In this document: in pieces, positions 7,604 to 14,487 of the stretch | Layout: each line of letters starts with the position of its first letter | Position numbering within the stretch: the stretch's first letter is position 1 | NCBI GenBank assembly: GCA_964592375.1 | Contig: CAZQDP010000035.1 | Coordinates: 1-24,146 of the forward strand | Reading direction: 5' to 3' | Source: CAZQDP01 sp964592375 | GTDB taxonomy: Bacteria > Bacillota > Clostridia > RUG12999 | DNA: 24,146 bases | Program-made: the position numbers and the translations under genes | The notes under the pieces: model-generated | Databases searched by the model: none | Told to the model about the DNA's origin: nothing | What the model saw: only the letters and a program-made list of their open reading frames with translations

Positions 7604-7974
7604 TTTGCAGAGCCTCCATGATGATGAAATCCTGCATGAATTTCATTGAGCAGTGTAAGGGCCCCATCCAGGTATGCTTCCATATTGTCTTTTACCGAAT
7701 CATTGATTGCTTTATAGATTTGAATATTTGCAATTTTTAACACCGCCGCCGCATTTTCGCCGCAGCGTGGGGTAATAAGCGCCCCCACCCCTTCGTCCAC
7801 AAGTGCCTGTGCGGCCTTTATTCCAGCCCCGCCTTGACTTGCCACTGCACTATTGTCCAAAAAAGTACTTTCCTTCGTATCTGTATTGTAGATGAAAAAA
7901 AACGGCGCCCTCCCAAACGAAATGCAAATTGTTGACGTTCTATTTTTATCCTCTACCGGCATGGCTATTTTCAT
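7600..7974 (-). CDS. NifX/NifB-type dinitrogenase iron-molybdenum cofactor-binding-like protein (first copy)
   Basis: A 124-residue member of the NifX/orange-protein family. The N-terminus MKIAMPVEDKN, the SFGRAPFFFIYNTDT segment, NSAVASQGGAGIKAAQAL and LITPRCGENAAAVL all fit the family. The tail contains HAGFHHHGG, a possible metal-binding cluster of histidines. ATG at 7974 was chosen because GGGAG lies at good spacing; an earlier in-frame ATG at 7992 lies further inside the scaffold gene. The 3' end of the scaffold gene overlaps this gene by 29 nt and the gene overlaps the first ATPase by 4 nt, indicating strong translational coupling. It is likely the acceptor or carrier of a metal-sulfur cluster made with the scaffold and ATPases. 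Confidence 0.88.
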   Translation of the reverse strand: MKIAMPVEDKNRTSTICISFGRAPFFFIYNTDTKESTFLDNSAVASQGGAGIKAAQALVDEGVGALITPRCGENAAAVLKIANIQIYKAINDSVKDNMEAYLDGALTLLNEIHAGFHHHGGSAK

Positions 7975-8341
7975 CTTTTCTCCCACTTTCATTATTTTTC
8001 TTTTTATAATCTATCACTGCATAACGCAAAGCACTCACTCCAAGATTAGAACAATGTTCCTTGCCTTGTGGCAAGCCATCTAGCGCTTCTATGATATCGT
8101 TCTGCTCAATACGCATTGCTTCCTCCAAGGTTTTCCCTTTTGCCAGTACTGATGTTACGCTTGATGTAGCAATGGATGCACCGCATCCAAAAACAAGATA
8201 GCTCATTTCCTCAATAACATTGTTTTTTACTTTAATATAAACAATGATATAATCCCCACAGGATGGATCTCCACAGCTTCCTTCCCCATCTGCATCGGGC
8301 ATACTGTACGCATTTTGGGGGCACAAAAAATGTTCTAACAC
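7946..8341 (-). CDS. NifU/IscU-like iron-sulfur cluster scaffold protein
   Basis: Scaffold on which Fe-S clusters are assembled. The three expected cysteines are visible: in GDPSCGDY (about residue 27), in VFGCGAS and in KEHCSNLG. LEHFLCPQNAYSMPDADG is the usual N-terminal region. The coordinates use GTG at 8341, giving 131 residues, but that start lies 19 nt from the only good ribosome site. The frame continues upstream as IYSDKV, matching the usual MYSxKV start of the family, and would begin at ATA 8354-8356, which overlaps the regulator's TAA as TAATA. The true start may therefore be this ATA, giving 136 residues. The gene follows the DUF134 regulator without a gap and overlaps the NifX-like gene by 29 nt. 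Confidence 0.9.
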   Translation of the reverse strand: MLEHFLCPQNAYSMPDADGEGSCGDPSCGDYIIVYIKVKNNVIEEMSYLVFGCGASIATSSVTSVLAKGKTLEEAMRIEQNDIIEALDGLPQGKEHCSNLGVSALRYAVIDYKKKNNESGRKDENSHAGRG

Positions 8342-8355
8342 CTTATCCGAATATA

Positions 8356-8739
8356 TTATACTCCCCCCTCATCCCCATGTTCTGCAGGCCCGCTGCCATA
8401 ACGATGCTGTGCACAGCCACCACAGTTGCAGGATTTTTCAAGCCCGGCACATAGCAGATAATCTCCGCCCTCTATTTTTAGCACCTTTCCGTTAACCAGT
8501 GATTCAGAGAGCTTGTATCTTGCATCATTATAAATTCGTTGAACCGTTGTGCGCGCGATATTCATTTGCACAGCGGCCTCTTCCTGCATATACCCCTGCA
8601 AATCAATAAGCCGGATGGTTTCAAACTCTTCAATACTCATCGTAATTATACTTTCATCAATATTGTTTGTATGAAGAGGCCCGTATAAATTGTTCCGTGG
8701 CATACAGCATACCTTTCTCCACTTTCTTGGTCTTGGCAA
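8356..8739 (-). CDS. DUF134 family DNA-binding protein, probable operon regulator
   Basis: A 127-residue protein. The N-terminus MPRPRKWRKVC is the DUF134 hallmark. A helix-turn-helix lies in the middle (EEFETIRLIDLQGYMQEEAA, then MNIARTTVQRIYNDARYKL), like a sigma-70 region 4 helix-turn-helix. The C-terminal part has clustered cysteines (LLCAGLEKSCNCGGCAQH) that could bind a metal or Fe-S cluster and make it a sensor. I chose TTG at 8739: GAGGTG (8747-8752) lies seven bases upstream and the protein then begins exactly as family members do. The ATG at 8745 is only one base from the ribosome site. It is the first gene of the operon, with a leader of about 130 nt, which suggests autoregulation. 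Confidence 0.88.
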   Translation of the reverse strand: MPRPRKWRKVCCMPRNNLYGPLHTNNIDESIITMSIEEFETIRLIDLQGYMQEEAAVQMNIARTTVQRIYNDARYKLSESLVNGKVLKIEGGDYLLCAGLEKSCNCGGCAQHRYGSGPAEHGDEGGV

Positions 8740-8856
8740 ATACATTCACCTCACTTTCTTTTTTTTACAGCTCATCCTCTGCTCATTTCAAGCAAATTCG
8801 AAAAGACCCATTTCGTCTCTTTTGGGTATAAAAATTACTTCATAATAGTTTTGAAC

Positions 8857-8905
8857 ATATGTCATTAACCATTATTATAGCACGTTTCGGATATATGTCA
8901 ATAAC
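8857..8905. repeat. 13-nt direct repeat overlapping the minus-strand promoter
   Basis: ATATGTCATTAAC (8857-8869) and ATATGTCAATAAC (8893-8905) differ at one base and start 36 bp apart. The upstream copy covers the -35 box; the other covers the expected transcription start. This is a plausible double operator for the DUF134 protein, by position only. Confidence 0.45.
8874..8901 (-). promoter_or_regulatory. Promoter of the twelve-gene metal-cluster operon
   Basis: Read on the minus strand: TTGACA (8896-8901), a 16-bp spacer, then TATAAT (8874-8879). Both boxes match consensus exactly. The transcript would start near 8867, leaving a leader of about 130 nt before the DUF134 gene. Confidence 0.8.
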
Positions 8906-8949
8906 TTTTTTTAATTTTTTAAAAAATATAAAGAAAAGCGATAAAATTC

Positions 8950-8978
8950 TTGACAAGTATTCACTTTTTTGATACAAT
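8950..8978 (+). promoter_or_regulatory. Promoter of the deoR-type/sugar-catabolic operon
   Basis: TTGACA (8950-8955), a 17-bp spacer and TACAAT (8973-8978). The transcript would start near 8985, upstream of the GTG at 9054. Confidence 0.78.
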
Positions 8979-9053
8979 TAATGTGATATATTAACATATC
9001 AATGTTCAAAACTAACATTTATGGGGTTGAATTTGACGCAAGGTGGTGATCTG

Positions 9054-9821
9054 GTGAAACATTCAAGGATAGATACGGTAAATCAGTATATTCAAAAAAA
9101 CAAGGAAGTAAAGATTAGCGAGCTTGAGCAGGTTTTCCCGGATGTGTCCGGCATGACTCTACGCCGTGATCTCGCTCTGTTGGAGCAACGTGGTGATATC
9201 ATCCGAATTCGTGGCGGCGCAAGATCCATCGCTTCTTTGTCCTTGCGAATGATTAAAGAGGAAGATTACAATCTGCGCGTTGTGGAGAATAGTGAGCTGA
9301 AGCAATCTGTCGCAGAAAAAGCGTTATCGTTTGTTGAAAAAGGGCGTTCTCTTTATTTGGATGCCGGCACAACACTCATGTCTTTTGCCTCTGTATTTCC
9401 CGAGCAGTTCCCTTCCTTTGTGCTGACAAGTGCACCCAATATTGCACTGGAGCTTATTCGAAAGCAAGGCGTTACCGTTACCCTCGTGGGCGGGCAGTTA
9501 TCCAATGAGAACATTTCCATTTCCGGTGCCAATTCCATTGACTTCGTTAAAAATATTAATATTGATATTGCATTCATGGGCACCTCCGGCTTTTCGCTGG
9601 ATAGTGGATTTACCACGGGAAATTTTAACGAATGTGAACTCAAGCGCTATATTATTCGCAAGGCACGTAGGGTCATTATGCTCATGGATAGCTCTAAGCT
9701 CGATCAGAACATGCTCTTTACCTTTGCACATTTAAAGGATATTGATGTGATCGTTTCTGATGGCAATCTCGCTCCGGGCATGGTGGGAGCCTGCGAAAAA
9801 GCAAAAATACAAATTGTATAG
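9054..9821 (+). CDS. DeoR/GlpR-family transcriptional regulator
   Basis: A 255-residue protein with the standard DeoR layout. The N-terminal winged helix-turn-helix runs from about residue 5 to 55, with the recognition segment SGMTLRRDLALLEQRG and the wing RIRGGA. A C-terminal sugar-phosphate-binding domain of the ribose-5-phosphate isomerase-like fold follows (LDAGTTLMSF, TLVGGQLSNEN, FMGTSGFSLDSGFT). These regulators usually repress sugar catabolic operons and are released by a phosphorylated sugar. GTG at 9054 has AAGGTGGTG upstream and gives the usual N-terminus; the frame is open further upstream to an ATG at 9021 without a ribosome site. It is the first gene of the plus-strand operon and probably controls it, with operators possibly at 8847-9013. 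Confidence 0.9.
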   Translation: MKHSRIDTVNQYIQKNKEVKISELEQVFPDVSGMTLRRDLALLEQRGDIIRIRGGARSIASLSLRMIKEEDYNLRVVENSELKQSVAEKALSFVEKGRSLYLDAGTTLMSFASVFPEQFPSFVLTSAPNIALELIRKQGVTVTLVGGQLSNENISISGANSIDFVKNINIDIAFMGTSGFSLDSGFTTGNFNECELKRYIIRKARRVIMLMDSSKLDQNMLFTFAHLKDIDVIVSDGNLAPGMVGACEKAKIQIV

Positions 9822-9850
9822 CCCTATAAAACAAAAAAACACACGCGGCA

Positions 9851-9867
9851 TTCGCCTTTATGGCGAA
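9851..9867 (+). other. Small hairpin between the regulator and the first catabolic gene
   Basis: TTCGCC (9851-9856) and GGCGAA (9862-9867) form a 6-bp stem with a 5-nt loop in the 72-nt gap. No T-run follows, so it is not a terminator. It may stabilise the downstream mRNA. Confidence 0.3.
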
Positions 9868-9893
9868 ACATGATGAATGGAGGAATACGTAAC

Positions 9894-11156
9894 ATGCGCA
9901 CAAAAGCAATCAGACTGTATGGTAAAAGCGATTTGCGATTGGAAGAGTTTGATCTTCCTAGCATTGCAAAGGATGAAATTTTAGCGAAGGTGATTTCAGA
10001 CAGTATTTGTATGTCGTCCTATAAAGCGGCAATTCAAGGCCCCGATCACAAACGGGTGCCGGATGATGTCGCACAAAATCCTGTCATTATCGGGCATGAA
10101 TTTTGTGGCGAAATTGTGGAGGTCGGCGAAAAATGGGCAGATGCATTTAAGGCGGGCCAGAAGTTTTCTATACAACCTGCCATCAATTATAAAGGAAGCT
10201 TGGATGCCCCGGGTTATTCCTTCCCCTACATAGGTGGAAACGCTACCTACATCGTCATTCCGGCTATGTTTATGGAGGAAGGCTGCCTTCTGCCGTATGA
10301 CGGCGAAGCGTTTTTCTATGGTTCCTTAGCAGAGCCCATGAGCTGTATTGTAGGCGGCTATCATGCCAATTACCACACCAAAGCTGGTGTATATACGCAC
10401 ACTATGGGAATCAAAGAAGGTGGCGCTTGTGCCATTTTAGCAGGTGCCGGCCCCATGGGTATTGGCGCCATCGATTACGCAATACACTGCGACACAAAGC
10501 CGTCCCTTTTGGTGGTAACCGATATTGATACGCCAAGAATTAATCGAGCCCAGCAGATTTTATCCACGGAGGAAGCGGCTAAAAATGGAGTGAAGCTCAT
10601 TTATATCAATACCGCCGAATTAGAAGACCCCATCGCCACGCTCATGGAATTGACCGGTGGTAAGGGCTATGACGATGTTTTTGTGTATGCTCCCGTGAAG
10701 CCGGTTGTGGAACAAGGCGATAAAATATTAGCATATGATGGTTGCCTGAATTTCTTTGCAGGTCCTACCAATCCTGCTTTTTCTGCTGAATTTAATTTTT
10801 ATAATGTACATTACAGTGCCACCCATATTGTAGGGACCAGCGGCGGCAATACAGATGATATGATTGAATCTTTAAAAATGATGGAGGAGAAAAAGATTGA
10901 TCCCTCTGCGATGATTACCCACGTTGGCGGGATGGACAGTGCAATTGAAACCGTTCTCAATCTGCCAAAAATACCGGGTGGCAAAAAGCTGATTTATACC
11001 CACATCAGTATGCCGATGACAGCCATTGTGGATTTCGAATCCCTTGGCAATACAGACCCCATATTGAAGACGCTTTTTGAAATTGTATCTGCGAACAACG
11101 GCCTGTGGTGTGCCAAGGCGGAACAATACCTGCTTGCCAATGCAAAGCCCATATAA
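9894..11156 (+). CDS. Zinc-type alcohol/polyol dehydrogenase, L-sorbose-1-phosphate reductase (SorE)-like
   Basis: A 420-residue medium-chain dehydrogenase. The catalytic domain shows the zinc-ligand region with Cys near residue 39 (SDSICMSSYK), GHEFCGEIVEVG from about 67 (GHE 67-69) and a nucleotide-binding Rossmann segment AILAGAGPMGIGAID. The length, the AAIQGPDHKRVP segment and the lack of the usual four-cysteine structural zinc loop resemble SorE-type proteins, which interconvert L-sorbose 1-phosphate and glucitol 6-phosphate. The exact substrate is not certain. ATG at 9894 follows TGGAGG. It lies 12 nt before the aldolase-SDR gene, whose C-terminal domain resembles glucitol-6-phosphate dehydrogenase, so the two could act in sequence on the same sugar phosphate. 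Confidence 0.82.
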   Translation: MRTKAIRLYGKSDLRLEEFDLPSIAKDEILAKVISDSICMSSYKAAIQGPDHKRVPDDVAQNPVIIGHEFCGEIVEVGEKWADAFKAGQKFSIQPAINYKGSLDAPGYSFPYIGGNATYIVIPAMFMEEGCLLPYDGEAFFYGSLAEPMSCIVGGYHANYHTKAGVYTHTMGIKEGGACAILAGAGPMGIGAIDYAIHCDTKPSLLVVTDIDTPRINRAQQILSTEEAAKNGVKLIYINTAELEDPIATLMELTGGKGYDDVFVYAPVKPVVEQGDKILAYDGCLNFFAGPTNPAFSAEFNFYNVHYSATHIVGTSGGNTDDMIESLKMMEEKKIDPSAMITHVGGMDSAIETVLNLPKIPGGKKLIYTHISMPMTAIVDFESLGNTDPILKTLFEIVSANNGLWCAKAEQYLLANAKPI

Positions 11157-11168
11157 GGAGGCGCACAC

Positions 11169-13124
11169 ATGAGCTTATCTGAACTTGTTAAAATCAGCAA
11201 CCGCTACGGCACAACTCCCGGCTACGTTCTCGCCGGCGGTGGAAATACTTCTTATAAAGATGATCAGTATTTATATGTGAAAGGATCGGGCACAACCCTT
11301 GCGGATATTACCGCAGATGGCTTTGTCAAAATGGATCGCTCGGCCCTTTCCCTCATTTGGAGTACTGCCTTGCCCGAAGAGGATGCAGGCAGAGAAGCTT
11401 GCGTACTGGAACTTTTGATGGATTCTCGCGCAAAAGGTGAATATCACAAGCGCCCTAGCGTGGAGACCTCGGTACATGATCTGCTGCCAGGTGCCTATGT
11501 GGTACATCTTCATCCTGCACTTGTAGGTGGCCTTGTCTGCTCTGTAAAGGGAGGGGCACTAACCAAAACACTTTTTGGGGATGATGCGATTTATTTGGGA
11601 GCAACCAAGCCCGGCTACTCCTTGGCGGCCGCCATCCGTGAAAAATCCTCCTTGTTTGGCAAAAGCGGCATCTTGCTCATTGAAAATCACGGTATTTTTG
11701 TATGGGCGGATGAACCTTCTCAGATTGATCATTATTATGACAAGGTGATGGGTACGCTTCGGGGCGCGCTCACTGCGGGCAATTTCGATCCTTCGTCCGC
11801 ACCTACAGACAGAAAGAGAGCGGCACTGCTAGCTCCCGTCATTCGTATGATGCTAAAAAGCGGCGATACTTCTATCGTAACCTTTGGAGAAAATAAGAGT
11901 CTGCTTGCGTTTTTAGCGGACGAGAAATCCTTTGCGCCCATTGCTAGACCATATACGCCCGATCACATTGTATACTGCGGCGCGGCACCCTTGTATGTTG
12001 GATTTTGCGAGGACATGGATGCACAGTATGCTGCGCTTGGCAACGCCATTGAAGGCTACAAAGCAAAATACGGCAGCGCACCAAAGGTCATTGCCGTGCA
12101 GGGCTTGGGTATTTTTGCCCATGGCAACACAAAAAATGCTACGGATACCATTCTTGCTCTGTTTATGGACAATGTGGAAATTGCAGTCTATACCAAAAGC
12201 TTTGGTGGCCATCAGTTTATGGACAGTGCAATGGAAGCTTTTATTCGCAATTGGGAAGCAGAAAGCTATCGCCAAAGCGTTGCCGCCACAGCTACAAGTA
12301 AACGAATTAATGAAAAAATCGCCATTGTTACCGGCAGTGCCCAGGGTTTTGGCAAAGGCGTTGCGCAGAGCATGCTGATGCAAGGCGCCAATGTTGTGAT
12401 TGCAGACCTTAATTTTGAGCTGGCAGAGCTTGGCGCTGAGGAATGCGGAGCGCAATTTGGCAAGGGCAAGGTTTTGGCTGTGAAGGTCGATGTGGGCAAT
12501 GAAGAATCCGTGGAGGAAATGATTACGCAAACCGTACTTTCCTTTGGCGGCCTTGATGTTTTTGTAAATAACGCAGGCGTTGTCAAAGCCGGAAGCCTTG
12601 ATGAAATGGATGTAAAAAGCTTTGAATTTGTAACTCGCATTAATTATACGGCGTATTATTTAGGTGCAAAATACGCTTCTAAAATCATGAAATTACAGCA
12701 CCGATTTGATCGCAAGTATTATACAGATATTGTGCAGATTAATTCAAAATCCGGTCTATCGGGCAGTAATAAGAATTTCGCCTATGCCGGCAGCAAGTTT
12801 GGCGGCATTGGTCTTACACAGAGCTTTGCGCTGGAGCTGGTGGAATACAACATCAAGGTAAATTCCATTTGCCCCGGCAATTTCTTTGACGGTCCGCTGT
12901 GGTCAGACCCTGAAAAGGGCCTATTTGTACAATACTTAGAGGCCGGCAAGGTGCCGGGCGCGAAAACCGTGGAAGATGTAAAACGTTTTTACGAAGCAAA
13001 GGTTCCCATGAACAGAGGCTGCTCCGTTGAGGATGTGGCTTCGGCGATATTCTATTGTATGGAGCAACGGTATGAAACGGGTCAGGCAATTCCCGTTACC
13101 GGCGGACAAAATATGCTTAAATAA
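11169..13124 (+). CDS. Bifunctional class II aldolase / short-chain dehydrogenase fusion
   Basis: A 651-residue two-domain protein. The N-terminal part (about 1-370) is a class II aldolase/adducin domain: GGGNTSYK near 23-30, the metal-ligand motif HLHP at 113-116 and ENHG at 172-175. The C-terminal part (about 383-651) is an SDR: TGSAQGFGKG, NNAG, a Ser in INSKSG, the catalytic YAGSK near 539-543 and the ending TGGQNMLK. INSKSG, FGGIGLTQSFALELVEY and VPMNRGC closely resemble SrlD-type sorbitol-6-phosphate 2-dehydrogenase. Family relatives include RhaEW-type rhamnulose-1-phosphate aldolase/lactaldehyde dehydrogenase fusions. The aldolase would yield dihydroxyacetone phosphate and an aldehyde, but the substrate is not known. 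It is in the operon between SorE-like and E2 genes, with gaps of 12 and 15 nt. Confidence 0.9.
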   Translation: MSLSELVKISNRYGTTPGYVLAGGGNTSYKDDQYLYVKGSGTTLADITADGFVKMDRSALSLIWSTALPEEDAGREACVLELLMDSRAKGEYHKRPSVETSVHDLLPGAYVVHLHPALVGGLVCSVKGGALTKTLFGDDAIYLGATKPGYSLAAAIREKSSLFGKSGILLIENHGIFVWADEPSQIDHYYDKVMGTLRGALTAGNFDPSSAPTDRKRAALLAPVIRMMLKSGDTSIVTFGENKSLLAFLADEKSFAPIARPYTPDHIVYCGAAPLYVGFCEDMDAQYAALGNAIEGYKAKYGSAPKVIAVQGLGIFAHGNTKNATDTILALFMDNVEIAVYTKSFGGHQFMDSAMEAFIRNWEAESYRQSVAATATSKRINEKIAIVTGSAQGFGKGVAQSMLMQGANVVIADLNFELAELGAEECGAQFGKGKVLAVKVDVGNEESVEEMITQTVLSFGGLDVFVNNAGVVKAGSLDEMDVKSFEFVTRINYTAYYLGAKYASKIMKLQHRFDRKYYTDIVQINSKSGLSGSNKNFAYAGSKFGGIGLTQSFALELVEYNIKVNSICPGNFFDGPLWSDPEKGLFVQYLEAGKVPGAKTVEDVKRFYEAKVPMNRGCSVEDVASAIFYCMEQRYETGQAIPVTGGQNMLK

Positions 13125-13139
13125 AAGGAGGTAATATGT

Positions 13140-14474
13140 ATGGCAACACCGGTCATTATGCCAAGACAGGGGCAATCGGTTGAGAGCTGCATTATTGCGG
13201 CATGGAATAAGAAAAAAGGGGACAAGGTTTTCGTTGGCGATGTGCTTTTTTCCTATGAAACGGACAAGGCAAGCTTTGAAGAAGAATCCAAGGTAGAGGG
13301 TATATTACTGGATATTTTCTTTGAAGAAGGCGACGATGTTCCTTGCCTTACCACGGTATGTGCCATTGGCACCGAGGGTGAAGATGTATCTGCGCTTCGG
13401 CCGAGCGCCGGCGAGGAGGCTCCCGTAGCTGCCTCGCAGGAGGCGCAAAAAGCAGCCGAGATAGCACCGGCAGTAGCTGCTTCTACAGCCGCCGCTTCGC
13501 CAAATGAAAATGTTTTTATATCCCCCAGAGCCAGAGGGCTAGCTTCCCGCCAGAATGTGGACTATCGCTATGCACAGCCCACAGGTCCAAATGGTCGCAT
13601 TATTGAAAGAGACGTCAATGCGCTTCTTGAGAGCGGCGTGAAATTTACTGCCGCCGCCAAGGATGAATATTTCTCTGGCACCACCAAAACGGAGGGGTCT
13701 GGCATCGGCGGTAGAATTTCCGTAAGCGACCTTGGCGCGCCTATCGTTCCAAGTGCCATGACGGCACCGGCGGCTGATGCTGAATTTGAAGAGGTGAAGC
13801 TGCCAAACATCAGGAAGGTCATTGCAAAGGCAATGCACGCTTCCCTATCCACCATGGCACAGCTCACTCTCAATGCTTCCTTTGATGCAACAGGAATATT
13901 GGCATATAGAGAGCAAATTAAGTCAACCCGCGAAGGTCTTGGCCTTGCGAATATTACGCTTAATGATATCGTGCTCTACGCCGTATCCCGTACCGTGACC
14001 CAGCACAAGGATTGCAATGCGCATTATTATGATGATAAAATGGTTTATTTTAAAAATGTTCATTTGGGCGTTGCGGTGGATACCCCAAAAGGTCTTTTGG
14101 TTCCCACTGTATTTCATGCCAACCAAAAATCCTTAAATGAGCTTGCCATTGAGGTAAAGTCACTGGCAGAGCAGGCACAGCAGGGCACCATTCCTCCGGA
14201 TTATCTAAAGGGCGGCACCATTACGGTGACCAATCTTGGCAGCCTTGGCATTGAAACCTTCACACCGGTTATCAATCCACCTCAAACCTGCATTTTAGGT
14301 GTGAACACCATTGAAACGAAGGTGAAGGAAGTCGGCGGTTCTTATGCGTACTATCCTGCCATGAGCCTCTCGCTCACCTTTGACCATAGAGCATTAGACG
14401 GCGCACCGGCTGCCAAGTTCTTAAAGAGTCTGAAAACCAATTTAGAGAATTTTGCAGTGATGCTTGCCAAGTAA
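13140..14474 (+). CDS. 2-oxoacid dehydrogenase complex E2 (dihydrolipoamide acyltransferase)
   Basis: A 444-residue core subunit that transfers the acyl group from lipoate to CoA. An N-terminal lipoyl domain (about 1-80) carries the lipoylation site ETDKASFE, with Lys near residue 43. An Ala/Glu-rich linker follows. The peripheral-subunit-binding domain is at about 120-160 (ISPRARGLASRQNVDY, GPNGRIIERDV). The catalytic domain begins near 215 and includes the active-site motif DHRALDG near 415-421. There is a single lipoyl domain. ATG at 13140 follows AAAGGAGG. Its genes are ordered E2-E3-E1, the reverse of many pdh operons. The acyl group (acetyl from pyruvate or acetoin, or another) cannot be told from sequence. 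Confidence 0.93.
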   Translation: MATPVIMPRQGQSVESCIIAAWNKKKGDKVFVGDVLFSYETDKASFEEESKVEGILLDIFFEEGDDVPCLTTVCAIGTEGEDVSALRPSAGEEAPVAASQEAQKAAEIAPAVAASTAAASPNENVFISPRARGLASRQNVDYRYAQPTGPNGRIIERDVNALLESGVKFTAAAKDEYFSGTTKTEGSGIGGRISVSDLGAPIVPSAMTAPAADAEFEEVKLPNIRKVIAKAMHASLSTMAQLTLNASFDATGILAYREQIKSTREGLGLANITLNDIVLYAVSRTVTQHKDCNAHYYDDKMVYFKNVHLGVAVDTPKGLLVPTVFHANQKSLNELAIEVKSLAEQAQQGTIPPDYLKGGTITVTNLGSLGIETFTPVINPPQTCILGVNTIETKVKEVGGSYAYYPAMSLSLTFDHRALDGAPAAKFLKSLKTNLENFAVMLAK

Positions 14475-14487
14475 GTGAGGAGGCGTA

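Larger units (their letters stand above)
8847..9013. repeat. Shared 12-bp inverted repeat, one arm downstream of each divergent promoter
   Basis: AGTTTTGAACAT at 8847-8858 and its exact reverse complement ATGTTCAAAACT at 9002-9013. The first arm falls at about +10 to +21 of the minus-strand transcript and the second at about +18 to +29 of the plus-strand transcript. Beyond the 12 bp both arms continue with a loosely shared ATGT-TTAA pattern. This suits operator sites for one regulator, perhaps the DeoR-type protein. Confidence 0.5.
8740..9053. other. Divergent control region between the metal-cluster and sugar-catabolic operons
   Basis: No coding region is supported. It holds back-to-back promoters, a pair of 13-nt direct repeats and a 12-bp inverted repeat with one arm downstream of each promoter, all listed separately. 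The segment near 8905-8945 is a run of A and T with no other visible signal. Confidence 0.75.

Noticed and set aside
3350..7974. Nitrogen fixation genes
   Set aside because: NifX- and NifU-like families occur widely outside nitrogen fixation; no nifH, nifD, nifK, nifE, nifN or full nifB is present.
11913..12530. Antisense open frame of 205 codons inside the aldolase-SDR gene
   Set aside because: It is the shadow of a well-supported fusion gene and has no family features.
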